DNA of 64,000 nt. Source: JBAZPT01 sp041645535 (lineage in GTDB: Bacteria; Patescibacteriota; Minisyncoccia; Moranbacterales; UBA2206). Every line of letters begins with the position of its first letter. Within the stretch, counting starts at the first letter, position 1. The notes under the pieces were generated by a model. The model searched no databases, was not told the origin of the DNA, and saw only the letters and a program-made list of their open reading frames with translations. The position numbers were made by a program, and so were the translations under genes. The stretch spans positions 57,733 to 121,732 of the forward strand of contig JBAZPT010000003.1 in NCBI GenBank assembly GCA_041645535.1. The letters run 5' to 3'. Positions 33,257 to 41,126 of this stretch are shown piece after piece.

Positions 33257-33784
33257 ATTAAGAAAATTTTTATAAAAAAAGCGCCCAAGGAGCGGATCAA
33301 TGAGCAGATTCGCGCTGCGCAAATTCGGGTTATCGACGATCAGGGCAATCAGCTCGGCATAATGGCTCCGCTGGAAGCCATGCAAATCGCCCGCGAAAGA
33401 GAAGCTGATTTGGTTGAAGTGGCGCCGATGGCCAATCCCCCGGTTTGCCGGATTATGGATTATGGAAAATTCCAGTATCAGCAATCCAAGCAGGACCGCC
33501 TTAGCAAAGCCAAGCAAAAAAAGATTGATGTGAAGGGAATCCGCCTCGGCATCCGGACCGACGAACACGACCTGGATTTCAAGAAAAACCAGACGGAAAA
33601 ATTTTTGAAAAAAGGAGATAAAGTCAAGATAGAAATAATTCTGCGCGGCCGGGAAAAGGCCCGCAAGGATTTAGCCAGAAACGGCTTGGAAACATTTCTG
33701 AAATCCATCACCACTCCCCACTCCATCGAACAGGAAATAAAATCATTTCCCGGAGGACTAAATGTAATTATTATACCGCTATAA
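33257..33784 (+). CDS. infC: Translation initiation factor IF-3
   Basis: Prevents premature subunit joining and proofreads start codons. Core: RINEQIRAAQIRVIDDQGNQ, then APMANPPVCRIMDYGKF and a C-domain with IRLGIRTDEHDLDFK. The upstream frame runs into the tmRNA gene, which cannot be coding. The ATT at 33257-33259, four bases after GAGGA, gives 175 residues beginning KKIFIKKAPKER. An ATT start is the classical infC arrangement that permits IF-3 autoregulation. First of the infC-rpmI-rplT operon. Confidence 0.93.
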   Translation: MKKIFIKKAPKERINEQIRAAQIRVIDDQGNQLGIMAPLEAMQIAREREADLVEVAPMANPPVCRIMDYGKFQYQQSKQDRLSKAKQKKIDVKGIRLGIRTDEHDLDFKKNQTEKFLKKGDKVKIEIILRGREKARKDLARNGLETFLKSITTPHSIEQEIKSFPGGLNVIIIPL

Positions 33785-33788
33785 ATTT

Positions 33789-33989
33789 ATGCCCAAACTA
33801 AAAACAAGAAAAGCCCTGGTTAAAAAAATCAAGGTAACTAAAAACAGGAAAGTTCTGCGCCGGACCACCGGACAGAATCATTATAATTCCAAAGAAACCG
33901 GAGCAGTCGGCCGGCACAAAAAAAGAGATGTCAGGCTTTTCAAAGCCGACGAGGCCAATGTGCTCAAAGCCCTGCCCTATATTAACTAA
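33789..33989 (+). CDS. rpmI: 50S ribosomal protein bL35
   Basis: 66 residues, basic. MPKLKTRKALVKKIKVTKN and the later RRTTGQNHYNSKETG are typical of bL35. Four bases after infC. Confidence 0.95.
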   Translation: MPKLKTRKALVKKIKVTKNRKVLRRTTGQNHYNSKETGAVGRHKKRDVRLFKADEANVLKALPYIN

Positions 33990-33990
33990 T

Positions 33991-34065
33991 TCCTATAACC
34001 TATAACCTGAAACCTATAGCCTGAAAATTTTTAAATTTGGTTACAGGTTACGGGCTACGGGTTTC
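33991..34065. repeat. CCTATAACCTG-type inverted repeat between rpmI and rplT
   Basis: CCTATAACCTATAACCTGAA and later CAGGTTACGGGCTACGGG form an imperfect inverted repeat inside the ribosomal operon. Similar GGTTACTG words surround the S23-like gene at 63020. Confidence 0.5.
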
Positions 34066-34076
34066 AAGAATATAAT

Positions 34077-34430
34077 ATGACCCGAGTAAAAAGAGGAACA
34101 ACCCATGTAAAAAGACGAAAGAATTTATTGGAAGACGCCAAGGGCTATCGCTGGAACCGAAAAAATCTTTTCCGCGAAGCTAAGCAGGCGGTTATTAAGG
34201 CCGGAAAATACGCTTACCGCGACCGGCGCGTCAAAAAGAGAACAATGCGCGCGCTGTGGATTACGCGCCTCAACATTGCTGTGCGCGAATTCGGGATGAA
34301 ATACAGCCAGCTAATTAAAACAATGTCTGACAAAAAAATATCCGTGGATCGCAAAGTGCTTTCCCAGATGGCTGTTGAAAATCCGGAAGTGTTCAAAAAA
34401 TTTATCCAGCACCTTTCTGAAACAAAATAA
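34077..34430 (+). CDS. rplT: 50S ribosomal protein bL20
   Basis: 117 residues, strongly basic. TRVKRGTTHVKRRKNLLEDA, RRVKKRTMRALWITRLN and IKTMSDKKISVDRKVLSQMA are typical. Ends the infC operon; a terminator follows at 34541-34567. Confidence 0.96.
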   Translation: MTRVKRGTTHVKRRKNLLEDAKGYRWNRKNLFREAKQAVIKAGKYAYRDRRVKKRTMRALWITRLNIAVREFGMKYSQLIKTMSDKKISVDRKVLSQMAVENPEVFKKFIQHLSETK

Positions 34431-34540
34431 TCACATCAGCATCAAACTAATTTTTTAGATTCCTTTTTGTAAAGCTTAAATCTTACAAAAAGGTGCTGGA
34501 TTTATTGAGGCTGTTAAATAGAGCCGATATCTTTCACATA

Positions 34541-34567
34541 AAAAAAATCCGCCCTGGCGGATTTTTT
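34541..34567. terminator. Bidirectional terminator after rplT
   Basis: AAAAAAATCCGC, four-base loop, GCGGATTTTTT; A-run and T-run on opposite sides serve both convergent units. Confidence 0.85.
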
Positions 34568-34573
34568 ATCTTT

Positions 34574-34756
34574 TTATTTCTTTAAAAACACTTCCTTCGT
34601 CAGCCGCCAAAGACCATAAAATGGCAGCCACAGCCACAGAAATTTGGTCAGCCATTTCTGCCCGTATTTATTGATATCCGCGCCCTGGATAAAAAAATCA
34701 AGCAAAAGGTAGAAGATAAAAATGCCTAAAGCTATAAGTAAAATTGAATTAATCAT
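34574..34756 (-). CDS. Small membrane protein
   Basis: 60 residues: a hydrophobic N-terminal helix (INSILLIALGIFIFYLLLDF) and a Trp-rich second half (KFLWLWLPFYGLWRLTKEV) that may lie in the membrane interface. Seven bases below the HAD phosphatase gene, so probably cotranscribed. Not recognised. Confidence 0.6.
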   Translation of the reverse strand: MINSILLIALGIFIFYLLLDFFIQGADINKYGQKWLTKFLWLWLPFYGLWRLTKEVFLKK

Positions 34757-34763
34757 TTATTTT

Positions 34764-35471
34764 TTATTTAACGGGGTGAATTTCATAAATCACATCCTTT
34801 TTTTCCACCACGATGCGCCAATTTTCCCGTTCGGCGATTTTTTTCAAATTGTCATTGGGATTGAAGGCGATTGGATTTTTCACTATTTTGAGAAACGACG
34901 CGTCCGATTCGGTATCGCCTATTCCGTATGATCCGTCGAGAGTCAGATTATTTTCAGCCAGATATTGGCGCACGACTTGCCCCTTGTCAATCGTCGGTTC
35001 AAAAACCGCGTTCCCAGTATAAATTCCATTCGCGTCCAATTCATAAACAGAACCGAACACCGCGTCGAATTGCATATACTTATTATACTCCTCCACTATC
35101 TCGCTCGGCGAACCGGAGATGGCAATGATGGCGTAATTTTCTTCCCGCAATTTTTTGATCAGATCCAGCGTGAAAATATAGGTGCGGTCTTTGTAAAAAG
35201 GCACGACGACTTGGCTGGCTTTGAGAATTTCTTCCTGGCGGCAGCCGACAATGCTTTTGGAATACAGGCTCACCAGGGCTTTGCGGTAATCATCATACAC
35301 GCCCTTATGCTCCAGCCAGTTGGTGTATGTTTTCACCAGCTCGTTGCGCACGGTTTTGTCAAAAATTTTCATCCATGCCAGCTCGTCAATGAGTTCAAAC
35401 GCCAGATTTTTGCGAAAAATCGTGCCGTCAATATCGAAAACTGCCAGCTTTGTTTTTTTGTTTTCTGTCAT
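34764..35471 (-). CDS. HAD-superfamily phosphatase, IB (SerB-like) type
   Basis: 235 residues. Motif I FDIDGTIF supplies the nucleophile and acid Asp pair, motif II IAISGSPSEIVEEY, motif IV GIGDTESDASFLK. The helical cap between motifs I and II fits subfamily IB. Likely substrates are small phosphomonoesters such as phosphoserine or lipid-linked phosphates. Followed by the small membrane protein gene. Confidence 0.88.
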   Translation of the reverse strand: MTENKKTKLAVFDIDGTIFRKNLAFELIDELAWMKIFDKTVRNELVKTYTNWLEHKGVYDDYRKALVSLYSKSIVGCRQEEILKASQVVVPFYKDRTYIFTLDLIKKLREENYAIIAISGSPSEIVEEYNKYMQFDAVFGSVYELDANGIYTGNAVFEPTIDKGQVVRQYLAENNLTLDGSYGIGDTESDASFLKIVKNPIAFNPNDNLKKIAERENWRIVVEKKDVIYEIHPVK

Positions 35472-35480
35472 TTGTTAATA

Positions 35481-35687
35481 TTATTCTTTTTTGTCCATGC
35501 CGCATTCACAATTGCAAGTTCCAAGGTATACCGCATAAACTGCCAAAACGATGCCGACTAAAATCCACTGCGTGCCGGCCAGCCCCAACACATCCACTCC
35601 GACCAGTGTGTCCACCGCCGCTAAAATAACCGCGATCAGTGAAAGCGCCACGGCTACTTTGGATAAAGATTCTTTATTTTTCATCAT
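35481..35687 (-). CDS. Small two-helix membrane protein with Cys-rich tail
   Basis: 68 residues. Two hydrophobic segments (about 10-30 and 38-57) and a short CNCECGMDKKE end that could bind metal. A TATAAT box and an AGGTGG ribosome site precede the start. Not recognised. Confidence 0.65.
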   Translation of the reverse strand: MMKNKESLSKVAVALSLIAVILAAVDTLVGVDVLGLAGTQWILVGIVLAVYAVYLGTCNCECGMDKKE

Positions 35688-35730
35688 AATCCACCTGCCT
35701 TTCTAGCTTGTTTAATTATAGCATAAAAAA

Positions 35731-36498
35731 CTATTTTTCCACTACTATCATCGCTTTTCTGCCCTGATTAATGTCCTCCGGCCTCCCTGGAAAATCATGG
35801 ATAGCGTTGTATAAAACATCCATATTATAGGTATAGCCTTCGCCTTTTCTGGTGCCGGGATCGTTAGTAACAATTGTATTTCCTTTATAGCCGACCAGAA
35901 CTAAATTATGATAAAGCGGTCCGAGCCCGGTAAAATTAGGATTGCCCAATTCCCTCCCCGCCGCCGGTACAATAATCGGATTGCCTTCAGCCAAATATTT
36001 TTTCAGATCCTCTTTGGGAAAATCATAAACAACTTTCAGATTTTTTATGCCATAAAAATCTTCCGCTAGCTTCACGGTTTCGGCGGCAGTCGTGTCTTTG
36101 AAATCGCCATAATTTTTAATTTCAAAATCCACCATCCGCTGAATTTCGTTTTCCGCGATGTCCGGCGTCAATTTTTTGCCATCTAAATAATACTTGAGCA
36201 TAATGAGCGATGCCTCTTCGCAGGCTTCCTCGTGCAACCCGTCCCAATTGGCAAATGGCGCCTGCGTCGCGAAGGGAACAGAAATTAAAATTTTGTCCGG
36301 AATATTTTTTTCGACGCCAATATTCTCCGTCGGCGCTTTGGCTTTTTCAACAGCGCTTGTATTTTCCTGATTATCTAAAACAACTGGAATATTTTTTTCA
36401 ACCGGCGCCTCCGCGCTTTTCTTGGATAAGATAAAAAAACCGCCGATGATAATCACTAGCACGCCAACGATATATAAATTTTTTGAAAATTTGGTCAT
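35731..36498 (-). CDS. Membrane-anchored C39-like peptidase
   Basis: 255 residues. One N-terminal membrane helix (LYIVGVLVIIIGGFFIL), a linker, then a papain-like C39_2 domain: SVPFATQAPFANWDGLHEEA with the catalytic Cys in HEEACEEAS, and the His in LYHNLVLVGYKG followed by VTNDPGT. It probably acts outside the membrane on envelope peptides. Lies upstream of the HAD group on the same strand but with its own spacing. Confidence 0.85.
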   Translation of the reverse strand: MTKFSKNLYIVGVLVIIIGGFFILSKKSAEAPVEKNIPVVLDNQENTSAVEKAKAPTENIGVEKNIPDKILISVPFATQAPFANWDGLHEEACEEASLIMLKYYLDGKKLTPDIAENEIQRMVDFEIKNYGDFKDTTAAETVKLAEDFYGIKNLKVVYDFPKEDLKKYLAEGNPIIVPAAGRELGNPNFTGLGPLYHNLVLVGYKGNTIVTNDPGTRKGEGYTYNMDVLYNAIHDFPGRPEDINQGRKAMIVVEK

Positions 36499-36535
36499 TA
36501 AAAATTGATTTTTAATAGCAACTTAAATTTTTCCT

Positions 36536-36572
36536 AAAGCTCGGCTTTTTTAAATCTTTAAAGCCGAGCTTT
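36536..36572. repeat. 37-bp palindrome, intergenic copy
   Basis: Identical over 37 bp to the palindrome inside argS (32067-32103). It lies between the L,D-transpeptidase stop and the C39 gene start. Confidence 0.88.
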
Positions 36573-36588
36573 GAAAAAATTTTATAAA

Positions 36589-37722
36589 CTAGTAAATCAC
36601 AACCGGCGTTCCAATCGCTGTCCAGTCGAAAACAAACTTAGCAGGCCCCACGCCCAAGCGGATGCAGCCGTGTGAAACGGGAATGCCAAGATGATTAGCG
36701 CCTTCCTTATATCCTCCCGGCCATTCCGGCAATTCGTGGATGCCAAACTTGCCGTCCGAAGCCACTGCCATCCAAAGCGGCATATATAAGCCATAAGCTT
36801 TCGACCAGACCCTCGGCGCTTTGTTGCGGATTTGATATGAACCCTTGGGCGTTTCCATTCCGCGCTTCCCGGTGGAAATCATGAAGGAATCTATGAGCGT
36901 CCCATTTTCGAATACGCTTAGCACTTGCGAACTTAAATTTATATCAATATATTTGCCGGTTGTAATTTTGGCCTGGGTGAATTTTCGAGCCTGGAGCAAG
37001 CGCAGTTCATGATCCTTTTCGGGAATCTGCGAAGGGGCGGGCATCGTCATAAATTCGCCCGCGTAAATTTCTTTGTAATTTTTGTCGCCCTGGTCTTTGA
37101 TATATTTTGCCCGCACTTTCAAACTGTAAACCTGGCCGCTTTTCAACTTTTCCTTGGGCAGCAGCTTGAATTCTGTTTTTTCCGGGTTGTTTATGTACGC
37201 CATGCCCCCATTGGGATTGATCCCAAAATCCAGATAAAAATTCTCTGTTGATTCTTTAAAACCGAATACAATCGGATCTTCAATGTCTAAAACAACATTG
37301 CTTGAACCGTCCTGCGGGAATACCCCGCTAATTTCGGGATATTTGATAGTCGAAAAAGCGATTTCTGTTCCAGAAAACTTAGTCAGCATAACGCCTCTCC
37401 CCGCCGGAATAGTTATTTTATATTCTGCTCCAATTTTCCAGAGCATCGGAGCAGAGATAACCAGCCGGCGATTTTCATTTTCCCAATTTAGTTTCAGCGG
37501 CTCTGCGGGAGCAATAGATAAATTTTCATAAATTTTATCCGTAAAAACAGCTTGCGAAAAATTGATAACTATTGGTTCGTCCGGCAAAATTCCCACAGTT
37601 TTTTCAGATGAAACTGCCGTCGCAAAAACTTGCGGATAAATAAGACAGCAGTAAGCTGCTCCTATTGTGCCGGCAATAATAATCAGCATCCCCAGCGCCA
37701 GACGGATATTGTGTTTTGCCAT
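36589..37722 (-). CDS. L,D-transpeptidase (YkuD) with Ig-like domains
   Basis: 377 residues from the ATG at 37722 (MAKHNIRLALGM). One N-terminal membrane helix, two SbsA-like Ig domains (for example PDEPIVINFSQAVFTDKIYE), then a YkuD domain ending SHGCIRLGVGPAKF with the catalytic Cys at about 353. Forms 3-3 peptidoglycan crosslinks in the wall. The start codon lies in a hairpin shared with the AtpZ/I-like gene (37720-37875 repeat). Confidence 0.92.
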   Translation of the reverse strand: MAKHNIRLALGMLIIIAGTIGAAYCCLIYPQVFATAVSSEKTVGILPDEPIVINFSQAVFTDKIYENLSIAPAEPLKLNWENENRRLVISAPMLWKIGAEYKITIPAGRGVMLTKFSGTEIAFSTIKYPEISGVFPQDGSSNVVLDIEDPIVFGFKESTENFYLDFGINPNGGMAYINNPEKTEFKLLPKEKLKSGQVYSLKVRAKYIKDQGDKNYKEIYAGEFMTMPAPSQIPEKDHELRLLQARKFTQAKITTGKYIDINLSSQVLSVFENGTLIDSFMISTGKRGMETPKGSYQIRNKAPRVWSKAYGLYMPLWMAVASDGKFGIHELPEWPGGYKEGANHLGIPVSHGCIRLGVGPAKFVFDWTAIGTPVVIY

Positions 37723-37875
37723 TTTTGTCTTGAGCGTAGCGAGAAGCCACAAAAATGAGCATCCCGCACCAATTCGCTATTTTATTTTTATTTTATGTTT
37801 AAACTTAGCCGTTAGGCGAATTCACAAGCAAGGTCATCCATAACATCTAAGCTTTATCGGAATTGGTGCTGGGAT
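37720..37875. repeat. 156-bp repeat element, copy 2 (leader of the L,D-transpeptidase gene)
   Basis: Hairpin CATTTTTGTCTT / AAGCCACAAAAATG (37720-37757), then an inner unit bounded by ATCCCGCACCAATTC (37761-37775) and GGAATTGGTGCTGGGAT (37859-37875). Shares the inner block AGGCGAATTCACAA with copy 1 and the same length. Confidence 0.75.
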
Positions 37876-37896
37876 AACCATAGCCACTTAATAATA

Positions 37897-38922
37897 TCAC
37901 GAATTCCCCTGTTGATTAAATAAGCTTTTGGCTTCTTCCCATAATTCCGAATGATTTTGGGTGGTCTTGAGCCAATACCACCACTCCGCGCCCCACAAAT
38001 ATATCTCCGGGAAGCCGACTTTTTTGGCGAATTCTACATTATCGCGCAGCTTTTCCGGATTCATCGATTTGAATTGTTCGGAAAGCGCCATGTCAGTCGT
38101 CCAGCCATTGATCCATGGTTCGCCCTGAAGCTCAATGACAATCGTCTGATTTTGTTTGGCGAAAGTTTTTATTATCCAATGCTTAAACTGGAAAAAGCGC
38201 GGACCGATCGGATAATCGAAATAGCCCAGCCCTTCTTTCCAAATTGTGCGATACATTGTGGTTCCAAAAATGTCAGCGCGCGAAGCCGCCTGATACCACA
38301 AACTCAATTCTCCGCTGTCGGTTACAATTATTTTGCGGCTTGGATCGAAACTTTTCACCAGCGCGATTTCGCTGTCCAGAAGCTCAACATCAAGCGGCGG
38401 ACAAATGCCAAAATCCAAAAATGGTTCGTTTTCCACTTGCCAATATTTCACCGCCGGTTCGTTTTTGTATCTTTCAACGACTGCGTAAATGAATTTTAAG
38501 AGTTCCGTCTTTTTCTGCTCATTATCATTTTGCGTCCAGGCCGGGATGAAACACTCCGGCCAGCGGGGAACTTTCTGCCCGACAACCAAAATTATTTCGG
38601 CGTTTCTTTTTCGCGCTTCGGCGATTTGCCAGTCCAAATCAGAGAAATTATATTTTCCCTTGGACGGCTCCGCCAAGTCCCAATAAACCGGAATTCTGAT
38701 TTTTTTAACCTGGAGATCGTCGAGAATAGCAGTATAGGCTTCCTGCCAGTTAAGATGGATATCCTTTGCGTATCTCGCGGAAAATGTAACGCCTAATTGC
38801 GCGTTGTTATTCATTTCAGAAACCGGCAGATTAAAATAGACCAAAAGCCCGATAATCAGCGAAATTATTATCAGACCCAATATCCCCAGCGCTTTTCCTA
38901 TTTTTTTCAAAAATTTGAGCAT
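37897..38922 (-). CDS. Cellulase-type glycoside hydrolase (TIM barrel)
   Basis: 341 residues. N-terminal membrane helix (ILGLIIISLIIGLLVYFNLP), then a (beta/alpha)8 glycosidase. IRIPVYWDLAEPSKGKYNFS and YWQVENEPFLDFG (acid/base Glu) and IVIELQGEPW (nucleophile Glu) follow the GH-A clan plan. Membrane-tethered, facing outside. Substrate not deducible. Confidence 0.85.
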   Translation of the reverse strand: MLKFLKKIGKALGILGLIIISLIIGLLVYFNLPVSEMNNNAQLGVTFSARYAKDIHLNWQEAYTAILDDLQVKKIRIPVYWDLAEPSKGKYNFSDLDWQIAEARKRNAEIILVVGQKVPRWPECFIPAWTQNDNEQKKTELLKFIYAVVERYKNEPAVKYWQVENEPFLDFGICPPLDVELLDSEIALVKSFDPSRKIIVTDSGELSLWYQAASRADIFGTTMYRTIWKEGLGYFDYPIGPRFFQFKHWIIKTFAKQNQTIVIELQGEPWINGWTTDMALSEQFKSMNPEKLRDNVEFAKKVGFPEIYLWGAEWWYWLKTTQNHSELWEEAKSLFNQQGNS

Positions 38923-38952
38923 TTTGTTTCACTTGGGGACTAAGTCCCCAAG

Positions 38953-39861
38953 TTAAATATGCAGCGCGAAAAGACCGCAAATAATCAGCCCAACAGCCAG
39001 AATTTTTTGCAATAAAACCCTTCCGCCTAATTCCTCTTCAATAATTGCCGGAAACTTTTTTGAGAGCAGAATGACAAGCCCCAGTAAAAAAACAAATTGA
39101 ATTCCTTGCGTCGCGTTGACAAATGTCGCGCTCCCCAGCTTCACAGAATAATTAAGTGCGATAAATGATCCGGCCGCCAATATTTTATTCACTACAAACA
39201 AGGCGCCGCCCTTCACTCCCGCGGATTTGCGCGTTGCAAAAATTTCCTTGCGATAGGCCGGCACTAATAAAAAAAGTAGCGCGGCTAAAAAACTTCCAAA
39301 CCGGGAAAAAGCAAAGGCAGAAATAAACGGCTGCTCTGCAAAAACATATTTTGCCAGCACATAATAAAGCGCGAATAATCCGGCAGAAACAACAGCTGTT
39401 GCAAAAGAAAGCCAGAAAGCAGAAGTGTGATGTTTTTTGAAATGAACATGCAACTTGAGAGAAATAAGAATTCCTCCGGAAACAAGCAATAGAAAAGCCA
39501 TTATTTGTCCCGCATCCAACTTTTCGCCTAAAATAAAAAAACTGAATATTAGCGTGAAAATCGGCGTCAGCGCTCCAATAAGCGCCGCCGAGCGGGAAAT
39601 TTCCTGATTTTTAATGGCTAGAATAAAAGTATAAACAGCGCCTAAAAATATTCCGCCCAGCGCCAGTTCTGCCAGAAAATTTCCCCAGCCCGTCCACGCA
39701 AAACCAAAGGGTAAAAGTAAAAAAGAAAAAGCGCTTAGTATTCCGACATAAAAAACATAAGCGGCCGGACTGGGGATCCTTTTTTTCAACAAAAATTTGT
39801 CGATAATTGCAGTTACCGCGTATAAAAAATAAGCAACAATGGCAAAAAAAATCCAATTCAC
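38953..39861 (-). CDS. EamA/DMT-family transporter
   Basis: 302 residues with ten membrane helices in two EamA repeats (first near 1-140, second near 150-302). Drug/metabolite transporter superfamily; substrate unknown. Two bases downstream of the SprT-like gene, so likely cotranscribed. Confidence 0.9.
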   Translation of the reverse strand: MNWIFFAIVAYFLYAVTAIIDKFLLKKRIPSPAAYVFYVGILSAFSFLLLPFGFAWTGWGNFLAELALGGIFLGAVYTFILAIKNQEISRSAALIGALTPIFTLIFSFFILGEKLDAGQIMAFLLLVSGGILISLKLHVHFKKHHTSAFWLSFATAVVSAGLFALYYVLAKYVFAEQPFISAFAFSRFGSFLAALLFLLVPAYRKEIFATRKSAGVKGGALFVVNKILAAGSFIALNYSVKLGSATFVNATQGIQFVFLLGLVILLSKKFPAIIEEELGGRVLLQKILAVGLIICGLFALHI

Positions 39862-39863
39862 AT

Positions 39864-40433
39864 TTATAATTTATTTTTGTTTTTTAGGTTTTTGCGTAAA
39901 GTTTTGTAATCTGGAATCACTTTTTGAACCAGTTCCCAAAATTTCCGGCTATGATTCAGCTCTCCAAGATGGCAGAGCTCGTGGACAATAATATAATCGC
40001 GCAGATCCTCCGGCAAGCTGGCAACTTTATAATTGAAATTTAGATTACCCTGGCGGCTGGCGCTCCCCCAGCAGGATTTTTGGTTTTTGACGGAAATGCG
40101 GTTATATGCAAAATTATAATGTTGGTTGAAAAATTTTAATCTGGCCTGAATTATTCTTCTCGCTGCTTCTTTTTGCGCCTGATAATTTATTTTTTCCGTT
40201 TCTCGCTTGAGATCCAATTCAGCGAAATCAATGTGCTTTAGTTTATTATAAATCCACTCGGCTTTTTCCGCCAGAAACTTGTTAATGACATAAACCGGAT
40301 ACCATTTCGGCGCCGTCACCACGAAAGCCCCGCTGGCATAAATCGCCAGCCGCACGCTCCGGGCCCCGCGCTTTCTCTTGAGCGTGTAGCTGATTTCTTT
40401 GTTGTTTATTTTTATCCGCCTATTTATCGCCAT
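39864..40433 (-). CDS. YgjP/SprT-like metallopeptidase
   Basis: About 189 residues starting MAINRRIKINNKEISYTLKR. The zinc motif is VHELCHLGELNHSRKFW (HExxH-type). Related to YgjP/WLM proteases. The start overlaps the end of the upstream four-helix-bundle gene (AAATGGCGATAAATAG), suggesting translational coupling; a longer frame to 40478 is therefore unlikely. Confidence 0.9.
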   Translation of the reverse strand: MAINRRIKINNKEISYTLKRKRGARSVRLAIYASGAFVVTAPKWYPVYVINKFLAEKAEWIYNKLKHIDFAELDLKRETEKINYQAQKEAARRIIQARLKFFNQHYNFAYNRISVKNQKSCWGSASRQGNLNFNYKVASLPEDLRDYIIVHELCHLGELNHSRKFWELVQKVIPDYKTLRKNLKNKNKL

Positions 40434-41082
40434 TTGTTTTATTTTTCTCAACAACCTGCCCGTTTTCAAGTTTTTCAAAGCCGTATTGCTCCAAAAAATC
40501 GTCGCCTAATTTTTGGTTTTGATTTTGCGCTTGCAAACATCTACGCGCTGTGTCGCCGGACGACAGTGTCTTTTCCTGATTCATTTTATTTTCCAGTGAT
40601 TTTTGGAGCTGGCTTAGAAGATAATTCGACTCTTTGGCGCGCAGTTTCAGCTGGACTATCGGCGGCAAGTTTCTATCAAGGGGATAAAAGGGAATTTTTT
40701 CGATGTCGAAAGGGACGAAATGGGTAGAATGGGTTGAAGGGGCAGAAAGGGCTCCCTTTTCTCCCATTAACCCCTTTAATCCCATTAACTCCGGATATAT
40801 TCCTTTCCAAATATCATTACAATCTTCCTCTAATTCAGTATTTGACCCAATGGAAAAACCGAGAAAATCATAATACTCCTGCGTTGAATTTCTTTTCCAC
40901 CCCTCCACAATATTTTGCTTCGTGGAGCGGGCGGAACGATTCATCTGATCGGCCAGAGCTAAAAGGGTTTTGGAATGGGGGAAAAGGGATGCAAGGCGGG
41001 AACATTCCATCTGCAACTCTTCGGCTTTTTTGTAAGCCAGCAAGTTGCGGAATCCATAAGGTTGTCGTGGAGGTTTTAACAT
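40420..41082 (-). CDS. Four-helix-bundle (S23-like) protein with repeat-encoded insert
   Basis: 220 residues. The first 110 match the S23/four-helix-bundle family: FRNLLAYKKAEELQMECSR, LADQMNRSARSTKQNIVEGW and EYYDFLGFSIGSNTELEEDC. A Gly/Ser/Pro stretch (LMGLKGLMGEKGALSAPSTH) is encoded by a GGGG-rich repeat (40709-40795) like the DNA just upstream of the gene. The C-terminal part is polar. Function of the family is unknown; it overlaps the SprT-like gene. Confidence 0.8.
   Translation of the reverse strand: MLKPPRQPYGFRNLLAYKKAEELQMECSRLASLFPHSKTLLALADQMNRSARSTKQNIVEGWKRNSTQEYYDFLGFSIGSNTELEEDCNDIWKGIYPELMGLKGLMGEKGALSAPSTHSTHFVPFDIEKIPFYPLDRNLPPIVQLKLRAKESNYLLSQLQKSLENKMNQEKTLSSGDTARRCLQAQNQNQKLGDDFLEQYGFEKLENGQVVEKNKTNGDK
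40709..40795. repeat. In-frame AATGGG/AAGGGG repeat in the four-helix-bundle gene
   Basis: Imperfect inverted repeat of AATGGG and AAGGGG words around CTCCC; similar words fill 41088-41125 upstream of the start codon. Confidence 0.55.
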
Positions 41083-41126
41083 AAAATTAAAAAGGGATTT
41101 AAGGGGTTGAAAGGGTTTAAAGGGTT

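Noticed and set aside
37723..37752. Longer start of the L,D-transpeptidase
   Set aside because: The extra residues are encoded by the repeat hairpin shared with an unrelated gene.
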